A DNA stretch of 28,455 nucleotides from DAIOFH01 sp036745875 (lineage in GTDB: Bacteria > Planctomycetota > SZUA-567): assembly GCA_036745875.1 (NCBI GenBank), contig DAIOFH010000041.1, positions 1-28,455 on the forward strand, read 5' to 3'. Positions 6,104-14,810 of the stretch are shown one piece after another. The notes below the pieces were generated by a model. That model was not told where the DNA came from, did not search any database, and worked only from the letters and a program-made list of their open reading frames with translations. Both the position numbers and the translations under genes were made by a program. How positions within the stretch are numbered: position 1 is the first letter of the stretch; every line of letters starts with the position of its first letter.

Positions 6104-7506
6104 TGACGGCATACCCCGGTCCCGCCGGCCTGGCGGACCATGACGACGAACCTTTCCGTACGCGCCGCTACGCCATGGACGAGCTGTTCAGTCCAGCGGC
6201 GGTGCGGACCGACGCCAAAATGGCTTTGGACTCCGGGCTTCCCCCGGACATCCACAACCTGATCGCCGGCGCGATGGGATCAGGGCTGGCCGACCCCGGC
6301 GCCGTGCCGTTCATGGGATATCCCGCCATCGCCGCTTTGCGGACGTCACGGTCCGGCATCATTTACGACAACATCATCACCGGGGACGCCGAAGACATGA
6401 CCACGGAAGGCTTCGACCTCGAAGCAGCCAACGGGGACGTGGACAAGGCCAGGCTGAAAGAGCTGTCCGGCGTCGCCTGCGAAGAATGGGATATCATGGG
6501 CCTGTTCCGCGACTGGTGGCAATCCGCCTTCGGCTGGGACGGCGGGGGGCTCGTCTTCATAGACATCAAGGGGCATGACTCGGATGCGACGCTGCAGTCG
6601 GAACTGCGCCTTGACAGCGCAACCATCGGGAAAGGGCGATTGCGGGCGCTCCGGAAAATCGAGGCGATGAATTGCCAACCCCTCGAGGCCAACTACGACA
6701 ACCCGCTGCATCCGGATTATTACAACCCTCTGCACTGGTCGGTCCTGGGAAGAAAAGTCCACCGCAGCCGCTTCCTGCATTTTACCCAAAACAGGCTGCC
6801 GTCATTGTTGTTGCCTGCGTACAACTTCATGGGGTTGCCGCTTTGCCAGATGATCAAACCCTTTGTCGACGGCTTCGAACGCGCGCGGCTTTCTTCACTG
6901 GATTCCATCGACAACCATGCGCTTCTCTATTTCAAGACCAACTTGACCACGGCCCTGCAGGCGGGTGCGGACGACCGGGCAAGCCTGAGGAACCGCATAA
7001 AACTGATGCAACTGACGCGCTCGAACAACGGCATCGCCGTCGTCGACAAGGAGGAGGAGGATTTCGCCCAGATCACCACCAGCCTCGCCGACCTCGCAGA
7101 CATCGTCACCCTCAACATGGAACTTATCGCCATGGTCGTGCGACGCCCCATAAGCCGCATTTTCGGCACCCCGCCGAGGGGATTCAATGCGACCGGCGAA
7201 CACGAACGTTTCCTCCATGCCGAACGCGTCCACGCCATGCAGAAAAACATTTTGCAGCGAAACCTTGCCCGGTGCTTGCGGCTGTTCCAGCTTCATGCCG
7301 GGTGGGAGCCGGTCGAAGGCTGCCGGGTACGCTGGAGGGATACGTTCAAACTCTCGTCAGCGGAAAAGTCCGACCTGCTGGCGAAACGCGCCGACGTGGA
7401 CATGCGTTATGCCGGGACGTCCGCTCCGGTTCTCAGCGCGGCAGAAGTGAGGACGCGCCTGTCCGCCGACGCCGAGGCGGGTTATGGATTCATCGATAGC
7501 AAATAA
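6103..7506 (+). CDS. Portal protein (DUF1073 family)
   Basis: A 467-aa portal that forms the dodecameric ring at the capsid vertex, docks the terminase and joins head to tail. It matches the DUF1073/COG3567 portal family by length and motifs: an N-terminal FRTRRYAMDELF region, the YDNIITGDAEDMTTEGFDL segment, SAFGWDGGGLVFIDIKG, the LHFTQNRLPSLLLPAYNFMG core, the LLYFKTNLTTALQAG stem and the conserved RRPISRIFGTPPRGFNATGE loop. SD AAGGAG is at 6089-6094, 8 nt before the ATG. It is immediately downstream of terL (1-nt overlap) and upstream of the protease/scaffold gene, the usual packaging order. No fused C-terminal domain is seen. Confidence 0.93.
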   Translation: MTAYPGPAGLADHDDEPFRTRRYAMDELFSPAAVRTDAKMALDSGLPPDIHNLIAGAMGSGLADPGAVPFMGYPAIAALRTSRSGIIYDNIITGDAEDMTTEGFDLEAANGDVDKARLKELSGVACEEWDIMGLFRDWWQSAFGWDGGGLVFIDIKGHDSDATLQSELRLDSATIGKGRLRALRKIEAMNCQPLEANYDNPLHPDYYNPLHWSVLGRKVHRSRFLHFTQNRLPSLLLPAYNFMGLPLCQMIKPFVDGFERARLSSLDSIDNHALLYFKTNLTTALQAGADDRASLRNRIKLMQLTRSNNGIAVVDKEEEDFAQITTSLADLADIVTLNMELIAMVVRRPISRIFGTPPRGFNATGEHERFLHAERVHAMQKNILQRNLARCLRLFQLHAGWEPVEGCRVRWRDTFKLSSAEKSDLLAKRADVDMRYAGTSAPVLSAAEVRTRLSADAEAGYGFIDSK

Positions 7507-7518
7507 AAAAGGAAAACA

Positions 7519-8634
7519 ATGGAAAAACTCGCCTTGGATGCGGCAGGTTCGAAGCGCTGGAAAGACCCTGCCAACGGCTATCTCCACGTCAGAGGCTGCG
7601 TGCTGACCAAAAGCGCGGTGGACCCGTATCTCGGCCGTGAAATCAGCGGCGCCGAGGCCCTCCGTCTCGATCCGGACAAGCGTTACCTGCTCTACCGCCC
7701 GGCGGAGGAGCTGGCGAAGGCGGCCGCAACCGCAAACGGCATACCGCTCCTCAATTGCCACGACGGCAATTTCGACGCGGTCAATTACGACGCGGCCAAC
7801 GTCATCGGCGCGATCGGCACCGACGCCCGCTTCGATGACCCGTACCTTGTCGCCAGCCTCGCCGTGTACGACAGCGACGTCATCGCCGAAATAGAGGCCG
7901 GCGAACGGGTCGGCTTGTCGTGCGGCTATGCCTACCGGCCCGTCGTAGAAGGCGGCATGCACGACGGCGTCGGCTATGACTTGAAAATGACCGATATCCG
8001 CTTCAACCATGTGGCGCTCGTCAAGGAAGGCCGTGTCGGACCCGAGGCGAAAGTGGCGGACTCGAAAGAAGAATTGACAAAACCGACCAAAGGAGAATTC
8101 ATGCCCAACCAGGAAACAGAAGAGGAACCCGTCGCCATCCTTGACGACGGCATACCGGATACTGACCCGGCCGCCGGCGACGAGGGCGAATCGCTTGACG
8201 CCCAAATCGCCGTTCTCGAAGAAAAGCTGCGCCTGCTCAGGGAAAGGAAGGCCGCGGCTGCCGCCGGCGACCTGGACGCGGGCCCGGGGGACCTTCCCGG
8301 CAAGGCGATGGATTCCGCGTCCCTGTTCGCGGCCGTCGAAAAGCGCCTCGCCAGGAAATACGCGGCCAGGGACGACGCCCTGGACGCGGTGCGGCCGCTC
8401 GTCGGCGAACTGCGCATAAGCGCCATGGACAGTGCGGAAACGGTGTACCGCTACGCGCTGTCGGCAAAGAACATCACCGTCCCCGAGGGCATCAACCTTA
8501 TCGGCCTCCGGGGCATGGTCGACGCGCTTCTCGCCGTCTCGCCGCCGGAAAGGGAGTGCGGCCTGGCCTTGGACAGCGGCATTTCCGCCGAGGCCGACGA
8601 AATTTTCCGCGCGGCGAAGGTCAGGGTTCTTTGA
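7519..8634 (+). CDS. DUF2213 prohead protease/scaffold protein
   Basis: A 371-aa protein. Residues ~10-190 match the DUF2213 domain linked to head maturation: LHVRGCVLTKSAVDPYLGRE, the RPAEELAKAA segment, the LLNCHDGNF motif (probable catalytic His), NVIGAIGTDARFDDPYLVA, then GERVGLSCGYAYRP and IRFNHVALVKEGRVGPEA (second His and invariant Ser/Cys region). Residues ~195-255 are acidic and Pro-rich, then a coiled coil (AQIAVLEEKLRLLRERKAAA). This is the protease-plus-scaffold fusion commonly found between portal and capsid. An internal ATG at 8101, preceded by AAAGGAG, could give a separate scaffold-only product from residue 195. That is inferred from the strong internal ribosome site. Confidence 0.85.
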   Translation: MEKLALDAAGSKRWKDPANGYLHVRGCVLTKSAVDPYLGREISGAEALRLDPDKRYLLYRPAEELAKAAATANGIPLLNCHDGNFDAVNYDAANVIGAIGTDARFDDPYLVASLAVYDSDVIAEIEAGERVGLSCGYAYRPVVEGGMHDGVGYDLKMTDIRFNHVALVKEGRVGPEAKVADSKEELTKPTKGEFMPNQETEEEPVAILDDGIPDTDPAAGDEGESLDAQIAVLEEKLRLLRERKAAAAAGDLDAGPGDLPGKAMDSASLFAAVEKRLARKYAARDDALDAVRPLVGELRISAMDSAETVYRYALSAKNITVPEGINLIGLRGMVDALLAVSPPERECGLALDSGISAEADEIFRAAKVRVL

Positions 8635-8650
8635 AAACGATCATCCACAA

Positions 8651-8754
8651 TTGCGTTTTCGCAAATAGCTGACCCTCAGACCTTGCGCGTTTTGGTTGAT
8701 TCTACTTGAGCTCGAAAACGCAACGAGGGGGCCTATATTTTTCGAAAACGCGCT
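8651..8754 (+). repeat. Family 2 intercistronic hairpin, copy 1
   Basis: The outer arms TTGCGTTTTCGCAAATAG (8651-8668) and the TTTTTCGAAAACGCGCT end of 8734-8754 pair. The next stem is CCCTC (8673-8677) with GAGGG (8725-8729), then TTGCG-GTTTT (8683-8693) with GAAAACGCAA (8714-8723). The same nested order recurs at 27887-27985. It starts 17 nt after the DUF2213 stop and ends 3 nt before the AAGGGG of the cement-protein gene. Confidence 0.75.
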
Positions 8755-8767
8755 AAAAGGGGAAAAA

Positions 8768-9289
8768 ATGCCATTTCAGAAACAAGTGAATATGTATCCC
8801 GCCGAAGGCTTCGCCGGCGGCCCGGCTTCGGCCAACACGATGTACGCAGGCGCGGTCCTCGCCGGGGAAGACATTCCCGTCGGCAGGTTCGTCTCGGTCG
8901 GCGGTTCTTCCGGCATAAACGGCGCGGCGGCCCCGGCCCGCGCATTCGCGGGCGGCAATGCCGTCGGCATAGCCAGCCGCATCCGTCCCGGCGCAATCAC
9001 CGATATCACCCAGGAGGCGTCGAACATCATAAACAGGAACATGCCGCTGGAAATCACCGTCTCCGGCGACCTCTATGCGGTTGTCGACAATCCCGACAGC
9101 GTCCTGGCCGGCCAAATGCTGTTCTACCGCGTCAGCGAGTCTTCCGAAGGCAGCGGGGACGCCGGCAGCGTCCGCGCCGCGGCTAAGGGGGCGGCGATTG
9201 CCGACTTTGTCGAATCGGCCTGGCATGTCGTCTCGGTCGCGGATGCGGGTTCCGGCCTGGTCAAGGCGTCGACCGTGCGCACCGTTTAA
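8768..9289 (+). CDS. Head decoration/cement protein (DUF2190, gp24-like)
   Basis: A 173-aa protein preceding the capsid gene, in the place of a capsid-stabilising cement protein. It starts at MPFQKQVNMYPAEGFAGGPA, with AAGGGG about 7 nt upstream; the longer open frame from 8696 begins within the hairpin. The pattern YAGAVLAGEDIPVGRFVSVG, the AVGIASRIRP segment and GDLYAVVDNPDSVLAGQML is that of DUF2190/Gp24-like 'structural cement' proteins: a small beta-rich fold with a variable outward-facing loop. Cleavage by the upstream protease is not predicted. The long structured leader upstream may tune its expression relative to the capsid. Confidence 0.82.
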   Translation: MPFQKQVNMYPAEGFAGGPASANTMYAGAVLAGEDIPVGRFVSVGGSSGINGAAAPARAFAGGNAVGIASRIRPGAITDITQEASNIINRNMPLEITVSGDLYAVVDNPDSVLAGQMLFYRVSESSEGSGDAGSVRAAAKGAAIADFVESAWHVVSVADAGSGLVKASTVRTV

Positions 9290-9330
9290 GATGCTCTAAA
9301 ACAATCCATACCTCCAAGGAGTCATTTATT

Positions 9331-10365
9331 ATGAACGAAATGCTTGTCAATGCCGTCCGCTTCGGCATCGTACCGCGCCCCGGCACCACCGGCGTCCTGA
9401 CCGACCGCGCCAGGAAACAGGTCCTGGCCAGGATGGCCACGGACGCCGCCCCGGTCACCGCCCCGAACAACGCAATTCCGCAATACCTTCTCAACCTCAT
9501 GAACCCGGAGATAATCCGCGTCCTTCTCGCGCCGATGAAGGCGGAACGGATTTTCGGCACGGTGAAGAAAGGCTCGCTCCACACCAAGATCACCACCTTC
9601 ATCCAGTCGGAAATCGGCGGAGCGGTGGACACCTACGGCGATATCAGCCATGGCGGCTCCGTCGACGTCAACCATAACTTCCCCGGCTTCGACAGCTACG
9701 CCTTCGAAACGACCATGACCGTCGGCGACGTCGAGGCGGCCGAGTGGAGCGAGGCCAAGGTCAACCTCCTCGCGGAAAAGGAGCTTGCAGCAGCCGATAC
9801 AATCAAACGCACCCATAACAAGATCTGGTTTTTCGGCGTGAACGGGCTCCGGAACTACGGGCTGACCAACAACCCGAACCTTCCGGCGACCATCAACCCC
9901 GACCCAGACCCCGCCGTCAGCGGCAACCCGACCATGTGGGAACCCGGCAAGTCCGCCCTCGGCGTCTTCAACGACATCAAAAAACTGCGCGGCGCGCTGC
10001 ACCGCCAAAGCGGCGGCCACATCCCCGACGACGCTGAAATGAAGCTGGTCATCAGCACCAACCGCGCCGAATCCCTGTTGAAGACCAACGAATTCGGCAT
10101 CACCGTCATCGACCGGCTGAAAAAAGCCTTCCCGAACATCGAGGTCATCGACGTTCCGGAATATTCCACCCCGGCGGGCGAACTCGCCCAGCTTGTCGCC
10201 GTCTCGGTGGAAGGCCACCGCACCGGCGAACTCGGCTATACCGAACTGATGCGTTCGCACGGCATCGTCCGCGGCCTTTCCGCCACCCAGGAAAAGAAGT
10301 CGGCCGGCAACTGGGGAGCCATTATCTACCATCCTTTCGCCATCGCGACCATGATCGGCATTTAA
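9331..10365 (+). CDS. Major capsid protein (DUF2184 family)
   Basis: A 344-aa major head protein with the HK97 fold expected for the DUF2184 family. Recognisable segments are the N-arm (VPRPGTTGVLTDRARKQVLA), RIFGTVKKGSLHTKI, ISHGGSVDVNHNFPGFDSYA (E-loop/P-domain region), AEKELAAADTIKRTHNKIWF (spine helix) and the A-domain end GIVRGLSATQEKKSAGNWGA. The N-terminus is short, so little or no scaffold domain is present; that role probably belongs to the DUF2213 protein. SD CAAGGAG lies 10 nt upstream. Highest expression of the operon is expected here. Confidence 0.93.
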   Translation: MNEMLVNAVRFGIVPRPGTTGVLTDRARKQVLARMATDAAPVTAPNNAIPQYLLNLMNPEIIRVLLAPMKAERIFGTVKKGSLHTKITTFIQSEIGGAVDTYGDISHGGSVDVNHNFPGFDSYAFETTMTVGDVEAAEWSEAKVNLLAEKELAAADTIKRTHNKIWFFGVNGLRNYGLTNNPNLPATINPDPDPAVSGNPTMWEPGKSALGVFNDIKKLRGALHRQSGGHIPDDAEMKLVISTNRAESLLKTNEFGITVIDRLKKAFPNIEVIDVPEYSTPAGELAQLVAVSVEGHRTGELGYTELMRSHGIVRGLSATQEKKSAGNWGAIIYHPFAIATMIGI

Positions 10366-10381
10366 CCTGAAAGAGGAAAAC

Positions 10382-10816
10382 ATGGCACGTAAAAGCAAAA
10401 AGCAGGACGCACCCCCGGAGCTCAAAACGGTGGACTACGAAAAAACCGGACCCGACGGCGGGAGCGAAAGCGACTATCTCCCGACCTCGGGGAAGGAAGT
10501 GCGGGTCTACAGCAAATGGCAGCACGACCTGCGCTATGAAACAGCCTACGGGATCGTCGAAATAAAGGGACTGGCGTCGAGCCCGGTAGTCGCGCCCTAC
10601 GCCACCTCGGCGATTCCCGTCGAGTGCTGGAACTGGATCGTCGGGATTTACGGCAAGACGAACATGTTCCGCAACCACTTCGTCTATGCGACGGAAACGG
10701 ACGATGCAGGCTACGGCGACGGCAAGGCGCGGGAACTCGCGGCCGAGCAGACCGGCCTGGAAAAACTCGAGGCAGGCAAGATCGCCACCGGAGTGCGGCA
10801 GCTAAAGCCCTCTTGA
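10382..10816 (+). CDS. Hypothetical head protein
   Basis: A 144-aa protein directly after the capsid gene, with GAGGAAAAC before its ATG. The first 45 residues are charged and probably disordered (MARKSKKQDAPPELKTVDYE). The centre is folded (VRVYSKWQHDLRYETAYGIV, then WNWIVGIYGKTNMFRNHFVY) and the C-terminus is helical (ARELAAEQTGLEKLEAGKI). I do not recognise the family. Its place between capsid and DUF4054 neck gene suggests a head-completion or minor capsid role. Its stop codon overlaps the left arm of a family 1 hairpin. Confidence 0.7.
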   Translation: MARKSKKQDAPPELKTVDYEKTGPDGGSESDYLPTSGKEVRVYSKWQHDLRYETAYGIVEIKGLASSPVVAPYATSAIPVECWNWIVGIYGKTNMFRNHFVYATETDDAGYGDGKARELAAEQTGLEKLEAGKIATGVRQLKPS

Positions 10817-10947
10817 GAATTTTCGTGAAAATTAGGAGATGGCCGCTTCCAGTCGCTTGCGTGACATTTCACCAAACCGCTGGCGAAAGATCACAACGCT
10901 CCTTCCGGCGTCTATCATCCTATTTTCACAGAATTTCTTAAAATGCC
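10806..10947 (+). repeat. Family 1 intercistronic hairpin, copy B
   Basis: The arm TTGAGAATTTTCGTGAAAAT (10813-10832) pairs with ATTTTCACAGAATTTCTTAA (10922-10941). The core 10849-10910 matches copy D (26101-26162) at about 56 of 62 positions and forms an inner stem (GCGTGACATTTCACC with GGCGAAAGATCACAACGC). The upstream stop codon lies inside the left arm. The right arm is 24 nt before the next start codon. Confidence 0.85.
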
Positions 10948-10970
10948 ATAGACCAATAAAGGAACGCGGG

Positions 10971-11414
10971 ATGCGCTTGGAAAACGGAGTTGTCATTTGG
11001 GACGGAAATTCGGCGGCGGATTTCAAAACTGAGTTCCCGGAGTTCACGGCCGTCGACGAGGCCGTTCTTGCGCGGCGGTTCGAGTTCGCCATACGGATCG
11101 TCGATAATTCGCCCCGTTCCATCGTGCCGCCGGGCGAACGGATGTTTTTGTACAAGCTCGTCGTCGCCCATCAGTCCTTCGTCGAAGGGCGGGGGGCCGG
11201 ACTGACCGGCCAGGTGGCGTCCGCCGCCCAGGGCTCGGTCAGCATGACCATGGCCAGCCTGGCGCAGGGCAAATTCGCCGATCCCTGGCTGACCTCCGAT
11301 TACGGCAAACAGTATTGGCTCGCCACCGAAAAGTACCGGACGATGTTTTACGTCCCCGCCCCGCCAACGGAGGAAACGACATGCAGGAAACCGCTCCCGG
11401 AGGAATCAACCTGA
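10971..11414 (+). CDS. Head-tail adaptor (DUF4054-like)
   Basis: A 147-aa protein with the DUF4054 pattern: FKTEFPEFTAVDEAVLARRF near the N-terminus, a helical LYKLVVAHQSFVEGRG, the Gly/Ser-rich GQVASAAQGSVSMTMAS loop and DPWLTSDYGKQYWLATEKYR. Family members act as head-to-tail adaptor proteins under the portal (gp6/gp15-like helical bundles). ATG 10971 has AAAGGAACGCGGG upstream. It overlaps the next gene by 34 nt. Confidence 0.82.
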   Translation: MRLENGVVIWDGNSAADFKTEFPEFTAVDEAVLARRFEFAIRIVDNSPRSIVPPGERMFLYKLVVAHQSFVEGRGAGLTGQVASAAQGSVSMTMASLAQGKFADPWLTSDYGKQYWLATEKYRTMFYVPAPPTEETTCRKPLPEEST

Positions 11415-11785
11415 ACGCGGCCGCGAGCGTGGCTTTGGATTTCCTCCATAAAATCGAACAGGTAACACTTCTGCGGAACACCGGCTGGGCCACCGACGAC
11501 GACGGTTCCGTCGTCCCCACCTACGCCGAACCCGAAACAGCGGCCGCCCAGGTACAGGATGCAGGCCGGTCAGCCCTGATGCATGTGCGAAAAATAAACG
11601 ACAATGCCAGGCAAAAACTGTTTTGGCTCAACACGGACGTCCGGCCGGTGGACCGCTTTTCAGAACACGGAGGCGACCTCGTCCTTTACGAGGGGACGCG
11701 TTGGCGCATTACCGCCCGCCCGGACGATTTCGTCAAGCAGGGTTGGGTGTGCGTGCTGGGGGAGGCTATCCTTGACGACGACTGA
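11381..11785 (+). CDS. Neck/head-closure protein
   Basis: A 134-aa protein. It begins at MQETAPGGIN inside the end of the DUF4054 gene, with GGAGG (11369-11373) 7 nt upstream. It is mostly beta (LYEGTRWRITARPDDFVKQG, then WVCVLGEAIL), resembling small stopper or head-closure proteins of myophage necks. I do not recognise a named family. The location between adaptor and neck-terminator genes supports a connector role. Its last codons overlap the TTG start of the next gene. Confidence 0.68.
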   Translation: MQETAPGGINLNAAASVALDFLHKIEQVTLLRNTGWATDDDGSVVPTYAEPETAAAQVQDAGRSALMHVRKINDNARQKLFWLNTDVRPVDRFSEHGGDLVLYEGTRWRITARPDDFVKQGWVCVLGEAILDDD

Positions 11786-12299
11786 ATTGAACAAGGCCCT
11801 GCGGGGATTTCTGGCCGCCTTTTGCCCCGGCGTCGAGGAACGGGACATCATAAAAGGTTTTCCCAATGCCGCAAGCCTGCCGAAAAAACGGACCTACATT
11901 GTATTCTCGGTCGCCAAGTCGGTTCCCAAGAGCGTCGGGACGGACTTTTTCACCACCGAACCGGATTCCACTTCCCCCGGCGTGTGGACGACGGCCGAAC
12001 TCAACTTCGTCACCTACAGGGTCGATATCTACGGCCCGCGCTCGGACGCCCACCTCGACTGCCTGAAAGCGGCCTTCAGGAGCGGGCTTGCCGGGGAGTT
12101 TTTCGGCCGCTACCGGGACAGCCTCGGCGGCATCGGCCTCGTCGGCGTCGCCGACGCCGCGAACGCAACCCGGCCCGACGGCACTTCCGAATACGCCCTG
12201 GCCCAGTCCCTGGAACTCACCGTCGCCGTCCGCTTCACGGCGTCCATGGCGCAGGACTGGACCGACCGCCTTACAATCTCGTTGCATCCCAAGGAGTAA
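11772..12299 (+). CDS. Phage neck terminator/tail completion (LIC_12616-like)
   Basis: A 175-aa protein whose best start is TTG 11772 (TTTELNKALRGFLAAFCPGV), with GGGAGG 7 nt upstream. It overlaps the preceding gene by 14 nt. The body (IVFSVAKSVPKSVGTDFFTT, ELNFVTYRVDIYGPRSDAHL, then ALAQSLELTVAVRFTASMAQ) fits LIC_12616/neck terminator proteins that cap the sheathed tail where it meets the head. No ATG exists near this start. It is followed closely by the sheath gene. Confidence 0.75.
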   Translation: MTTTELNKALRGFLAAFCPGVEERDIIKGFPNAASLPKKRTYIVFSVAKSVPKSVGTDFFTTEPDSTSPGVWTTAELNFVTYRVDIYGPRSDAHLDCLKAAFRSGLAGEFFGRYRDSLGGIGLVGVADAANATRPDGTSEYALAQSLELTVAVRFTASMAQDWTDRLTISLHPKE

Positions 12300-12304
12300 C
12301 ATCA

Positions 12305-13813
12305 ATGGCTATAGACATCAGATACATCGTAAACGTGTATCCCCGGACCTTGCCGCCCGGCGCGCAGGGGCTGGAAATGCACGGGCTTCTCCTGTCCCGC
12401 AGCAGGTACATACCGCTGTCCCCGGACTACGGCGACATGCTGCAGTTCCCGTCCGCCGCCGATGTCGGGGAATATTTCGGCACCGGCTCGCCGGAATACG
12501 AGTTCGCCAACCATTACTTTCCCGGGTTCGACACGGCCGAGCGCAGGCCGCGGCTCCTCCTCCTCGCGGCCTACCCCGATTCACCGCGCCCCGCCTGGGT
12601 GCGCGGCGACGCGGTCGCCGTGCCGCTGTCGGCGTTCAGGTCGGTTGAATCCGGCACTTTTACCGCTTCCTTCTCGGGGACGGCGGTGGAGATCACCCCG
12701 GTCAACCTGTCCACCATTGCCAGCTATTCGGAAGCGGCCCTGATCGTGCAAAACGCGATCCGCGCCGCCGCACCGGCGGACAACAAGGAAGCCGGCCTCG
12801 CCACGGTCGAATACAACAGCGATTTTTCCGCCTTCGTCCTGACTTCCGGTTCCGGGGGAGGAGACGGCGAGACCATAGGCGACGTCGGCGGCACAGTCGC
12901 CCAGCTGATGAATTTCGCCAATCCAGTGACCAGCAACGGTTCGGACGCCAAGAATCCCGCCGATATCATGGAAAGGGTCAAGGCGACCACCCAGAACTGG
13001 GCGAGCTTCACGACTTCCTTCCCCGCGGAATCCGATACGAAAGTCGCCCTCGCCAAGTGGCAGGCGCTGTACCCGAACTCGTTCCTCTATGTCCCGTGGG
13101 ACACCGATCCCAAACTGGCCATCGCCAACAACACGGACAACGACGCCGTACTGCTCCGCAACCTCAACGTCGACGTGGCGTTCGTCTACGGCGAGTCCAT
13201 CTATGCCGCGTTTTTCATGGGTTCGATCGCTTCCGTCAACTACCAGGGGAGGAACTCCGTCGTCACCTTCGCGCACCGCTTCCAGACCGGGCTGGCCTAC
13301 AATGTCAACGACACGGCCGCCGCGCGGGCGCTTGAAGACAAGCGGGTCAATTTCTACGGCAATTACGCCCTGAGAAACGACAAGTTCCAGTTCGCCTTCC
13401 CCGGCATGACCCTGGGGGAATACAAATGGATCGACCATTACGTCAATTCCATCTGGTTCTTTTCGGCGCTGGAGACGGGGGCGGCGTTCGGCCTGCGCTA
13501 CTGCAACCGGGTCCCCTACAACGAACCGGGCAAGGCGCTCGTCCGCTCGTTCTACCAGGATGCCATCAATGCCGCAGTCAGGAACGGCGCCATCGACAAA
13601 GGCCTCGACCTTTCCGAAATGCAGAAGACCCAGATCATCCAGGAAGCGGGGTTCGACATCGCCGGCCTCCTCGCCCGGAACGGCTATTACCTCCTTGTCG
13701 ACATCCCGGGGCCGGAAGTCCGGGCCAACCGCGAATCAACCCTGAACAAGCTCTGGTACACCTACGCCGGAAGCGTCCATCGCCTCGACCTGTCGGCAAC
13801 CTCGATCACCTGA
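12305..13813 (+). CDS. Contractile tail sheath (DUF3383)
   Basis: A 502-aa sheath subunit; its presence establishes a contractile tail. DUF3383 hallmarks are IVNVYPRTLPPGAQGLEMHG at the N-terminus, FGTGSPEYEFANHYFPGFD, the variable insertion (residues ~120-215) and the conserved polymerising C-half (LEDKRVNFYGNYALRNDKFQ, then VNSIWFFSALETGAAFGLRY). The C-arm runs LLVDIPGPEVRANRESTLNK, then LWYTYAGSVHRLDLSAT. SD AAGGAG lies 9 nt before ATG 12305. It is followed by the tube gene, the normal sheath-tube order. Confidence 0.94.
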   Translation: MAIDIRYIVNVYPRTLPPGAQGLEMHGLLLSRSRYIPLSPDYGDMLQFPSAADVGEYFGTGSPEYEFANHYFPGFDTAERRPRLLLLAAYPDSPRPAWVRGDAVAVPLSAFRSVESGTFTASFSGTAVEITPVNLSTIASYSEAALIVQNAIRAAAPADNKEAGLATVEYNSDFSAFVLTSGSGGGDGETIGDVGGTVAQLMNFANPVTSNGSDAKNPADIMERVKATTQNWASFTTSFPAESDTKVALAKWQALYPNSFLYVPWDTDPKLAIANNTDNDAVLLRNLNVDVAFVYGESIYAAFFMGSIASVNYQGRNSVVTFAHRFQTGLAYNVNDTAAARALEDKRVNFYGNYALRNDKFQFAFPGMTLGEYKWIDHYVNSIWFFSALETGAAFGLRYCNRVPYNEPGKALVRSFYQDAINAAVRNGAIDKGLDLSEMQKTQIIQEAGFDIAGLLARNGYYLLVDIPGPEVRANRESTLNKLWYTYAGSVHRLDLSATSIT

Positions 13814-13833
13814 CCCTATAAGGAGCGAAAGCA

Positions 13834-14313
13834 ATGTCAGAAAGCAATATCCTCGGCCCCCGCCAGATCGGCAACATAACATCGACCAACCTCATCGTCT
13901 ATGCGAAATGCGCGGAAATATCCCCGGTCGCGACGCGCGTCACCGATTTCGCCGACGGCGACGGCATCACCCAGGCGGACAAGGAGCACGCGGTCACCAA
14001 GACCGGCGTCGACGGCCGCTTCGTCTATGGCCTGGTGGCGAGGCCGAACGAATTGACCATGAACCTGCTGCCGACCTCCCCGTTCCTGCGCGTCGTGAAC
14101 CAGTGCGTCGGCCTGCAGAAATCGCGCCTGGAAGGGCTGCCCTGGGAGATCGAGATCACCTATCCCTCAATCGGAGAAGTGCAGACCTTCTATGAAGGCA
14201 TCCTGGTCAGTTACCCCGAACTCACCGGCGCGCAGGAAACGCTCGCCAACAAGGCGGTCACCTTCCATTTCGGCTATGTCGACACCTCGACAATCGACGG
14301 AGCGTACGCATGA
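13834..14313 (+). CDS. Tail tube protein (DUF3277)
   Basis: A 159-aa inner-tube subunit of the DUF3277 family. It has the N-terminal FVYGLVARPNELTMNLLPTS/PFL segment, the RLEGLPWEIEITYPSIGEVQ beta strands and a C-terminal VTFHFGYVDTSTIDG. It would polymerise as hexameric rings inside the sheath, with length set by the tape measure. SD AAGGAG lies 9 nt upstream. The stop overlaps the next start (ATGA). Confidence 0.92.
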   Translation: MSESNILGPRQIGNITSTNLIVYAKCAEISPVATRVTDFADGDGITQADKEHAVTKTGVDGRFVYGLVARPNELTMNLLPTSPFLRVVNQCVGLQKSRLEGLPWEIEITYPSIGEVQTFYEGILVSYPELTGAQETLANKAVTFHFGYVDTSTIDGAYA

Positions 14314-14810
14314 ACAGGAACTACAAGGACGTGACGATAAAGGACGGCGCGCGCGAGATCCGGGTGAGGGTGTTCAAGATGGACAGCGTGTCGGCCCTGA
14401 ACTGGATGACGAAGCTGTGCGTCGTCCTCGCCAACGCGGGCGTTCCGCTGCCGAAGCATGTGGCGACCTCGGTGAAGGAGCTCGGTGCAATGCTCGCGAA
14501 ATTCGCCTCGGAAGGGAACGTCTTCCGTATGCCCGGCCTGACCGTCGGCGCGATCCAGGAATTATGGTCCGACCTCCTGCCGTTCGCCTTCGTCATCGGC
14601 AAGCAAAGGGACGGCAAGGGGCCTGAACTGGTGGAACTGACCGTCCACAACCTTGCCGGCCAGTTCGAGGAGCCGGGAGCGCTGCTTCGCCTGTTCAGCG
14701 AGGTGCTGGGGGCGTCCCTGGGTTTTTTCGGACGCGTCAGGGACTTGATGTCAAGGAACGCGGAACCCCTTTCCAGCTCACCAGGCACCGGAACGTCTAC
14801 CCGCTCGTAG
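14310..14810 (+). CDS. Tail assembly chaperone, short (zero-frame) form
   Basis: A 166-aa protein between tube and tape measure, the position of lambda gpG-like tail assembly chaperones. The N-domain (YKDVTIKDGAREIRVRVFKM, then LNWMTKLCVVLANAGVPLPK) and the helical centre (VGAIQELWSDLLPFAFVIGK) fit that family. Its last 27 codons lie downstream of a slippery heptamer and are Ser/Thr/Gly-rich, unlike the well-folded -1 frame. Most ribosomes should stop at 14810 and make this form. Confidence 0.85.
   Translation: MNRNYKDVTIKDGAREIRVRVFKMDSVSALNWMTKLCVVLANAGVPLPKHVATSVKELGAMLAKFASEGNVFRMPGLTVGAIQELWSDLLPFAFVIGKQRDGKGPELVELTVHNLAGQFEEPGALLRLFSEVLGASLGFFGRVRDLMSRNAEPLSSSPGTGTSTRS

Noticed and set aside
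9322..10425. 367-codon minus-strand frame opposite the capsid gene
   Set aside because: It is a mirror of the strongly biased capsid codons, has no ribosome site and matches no family; the plus strand is a DUF2184 capsid.
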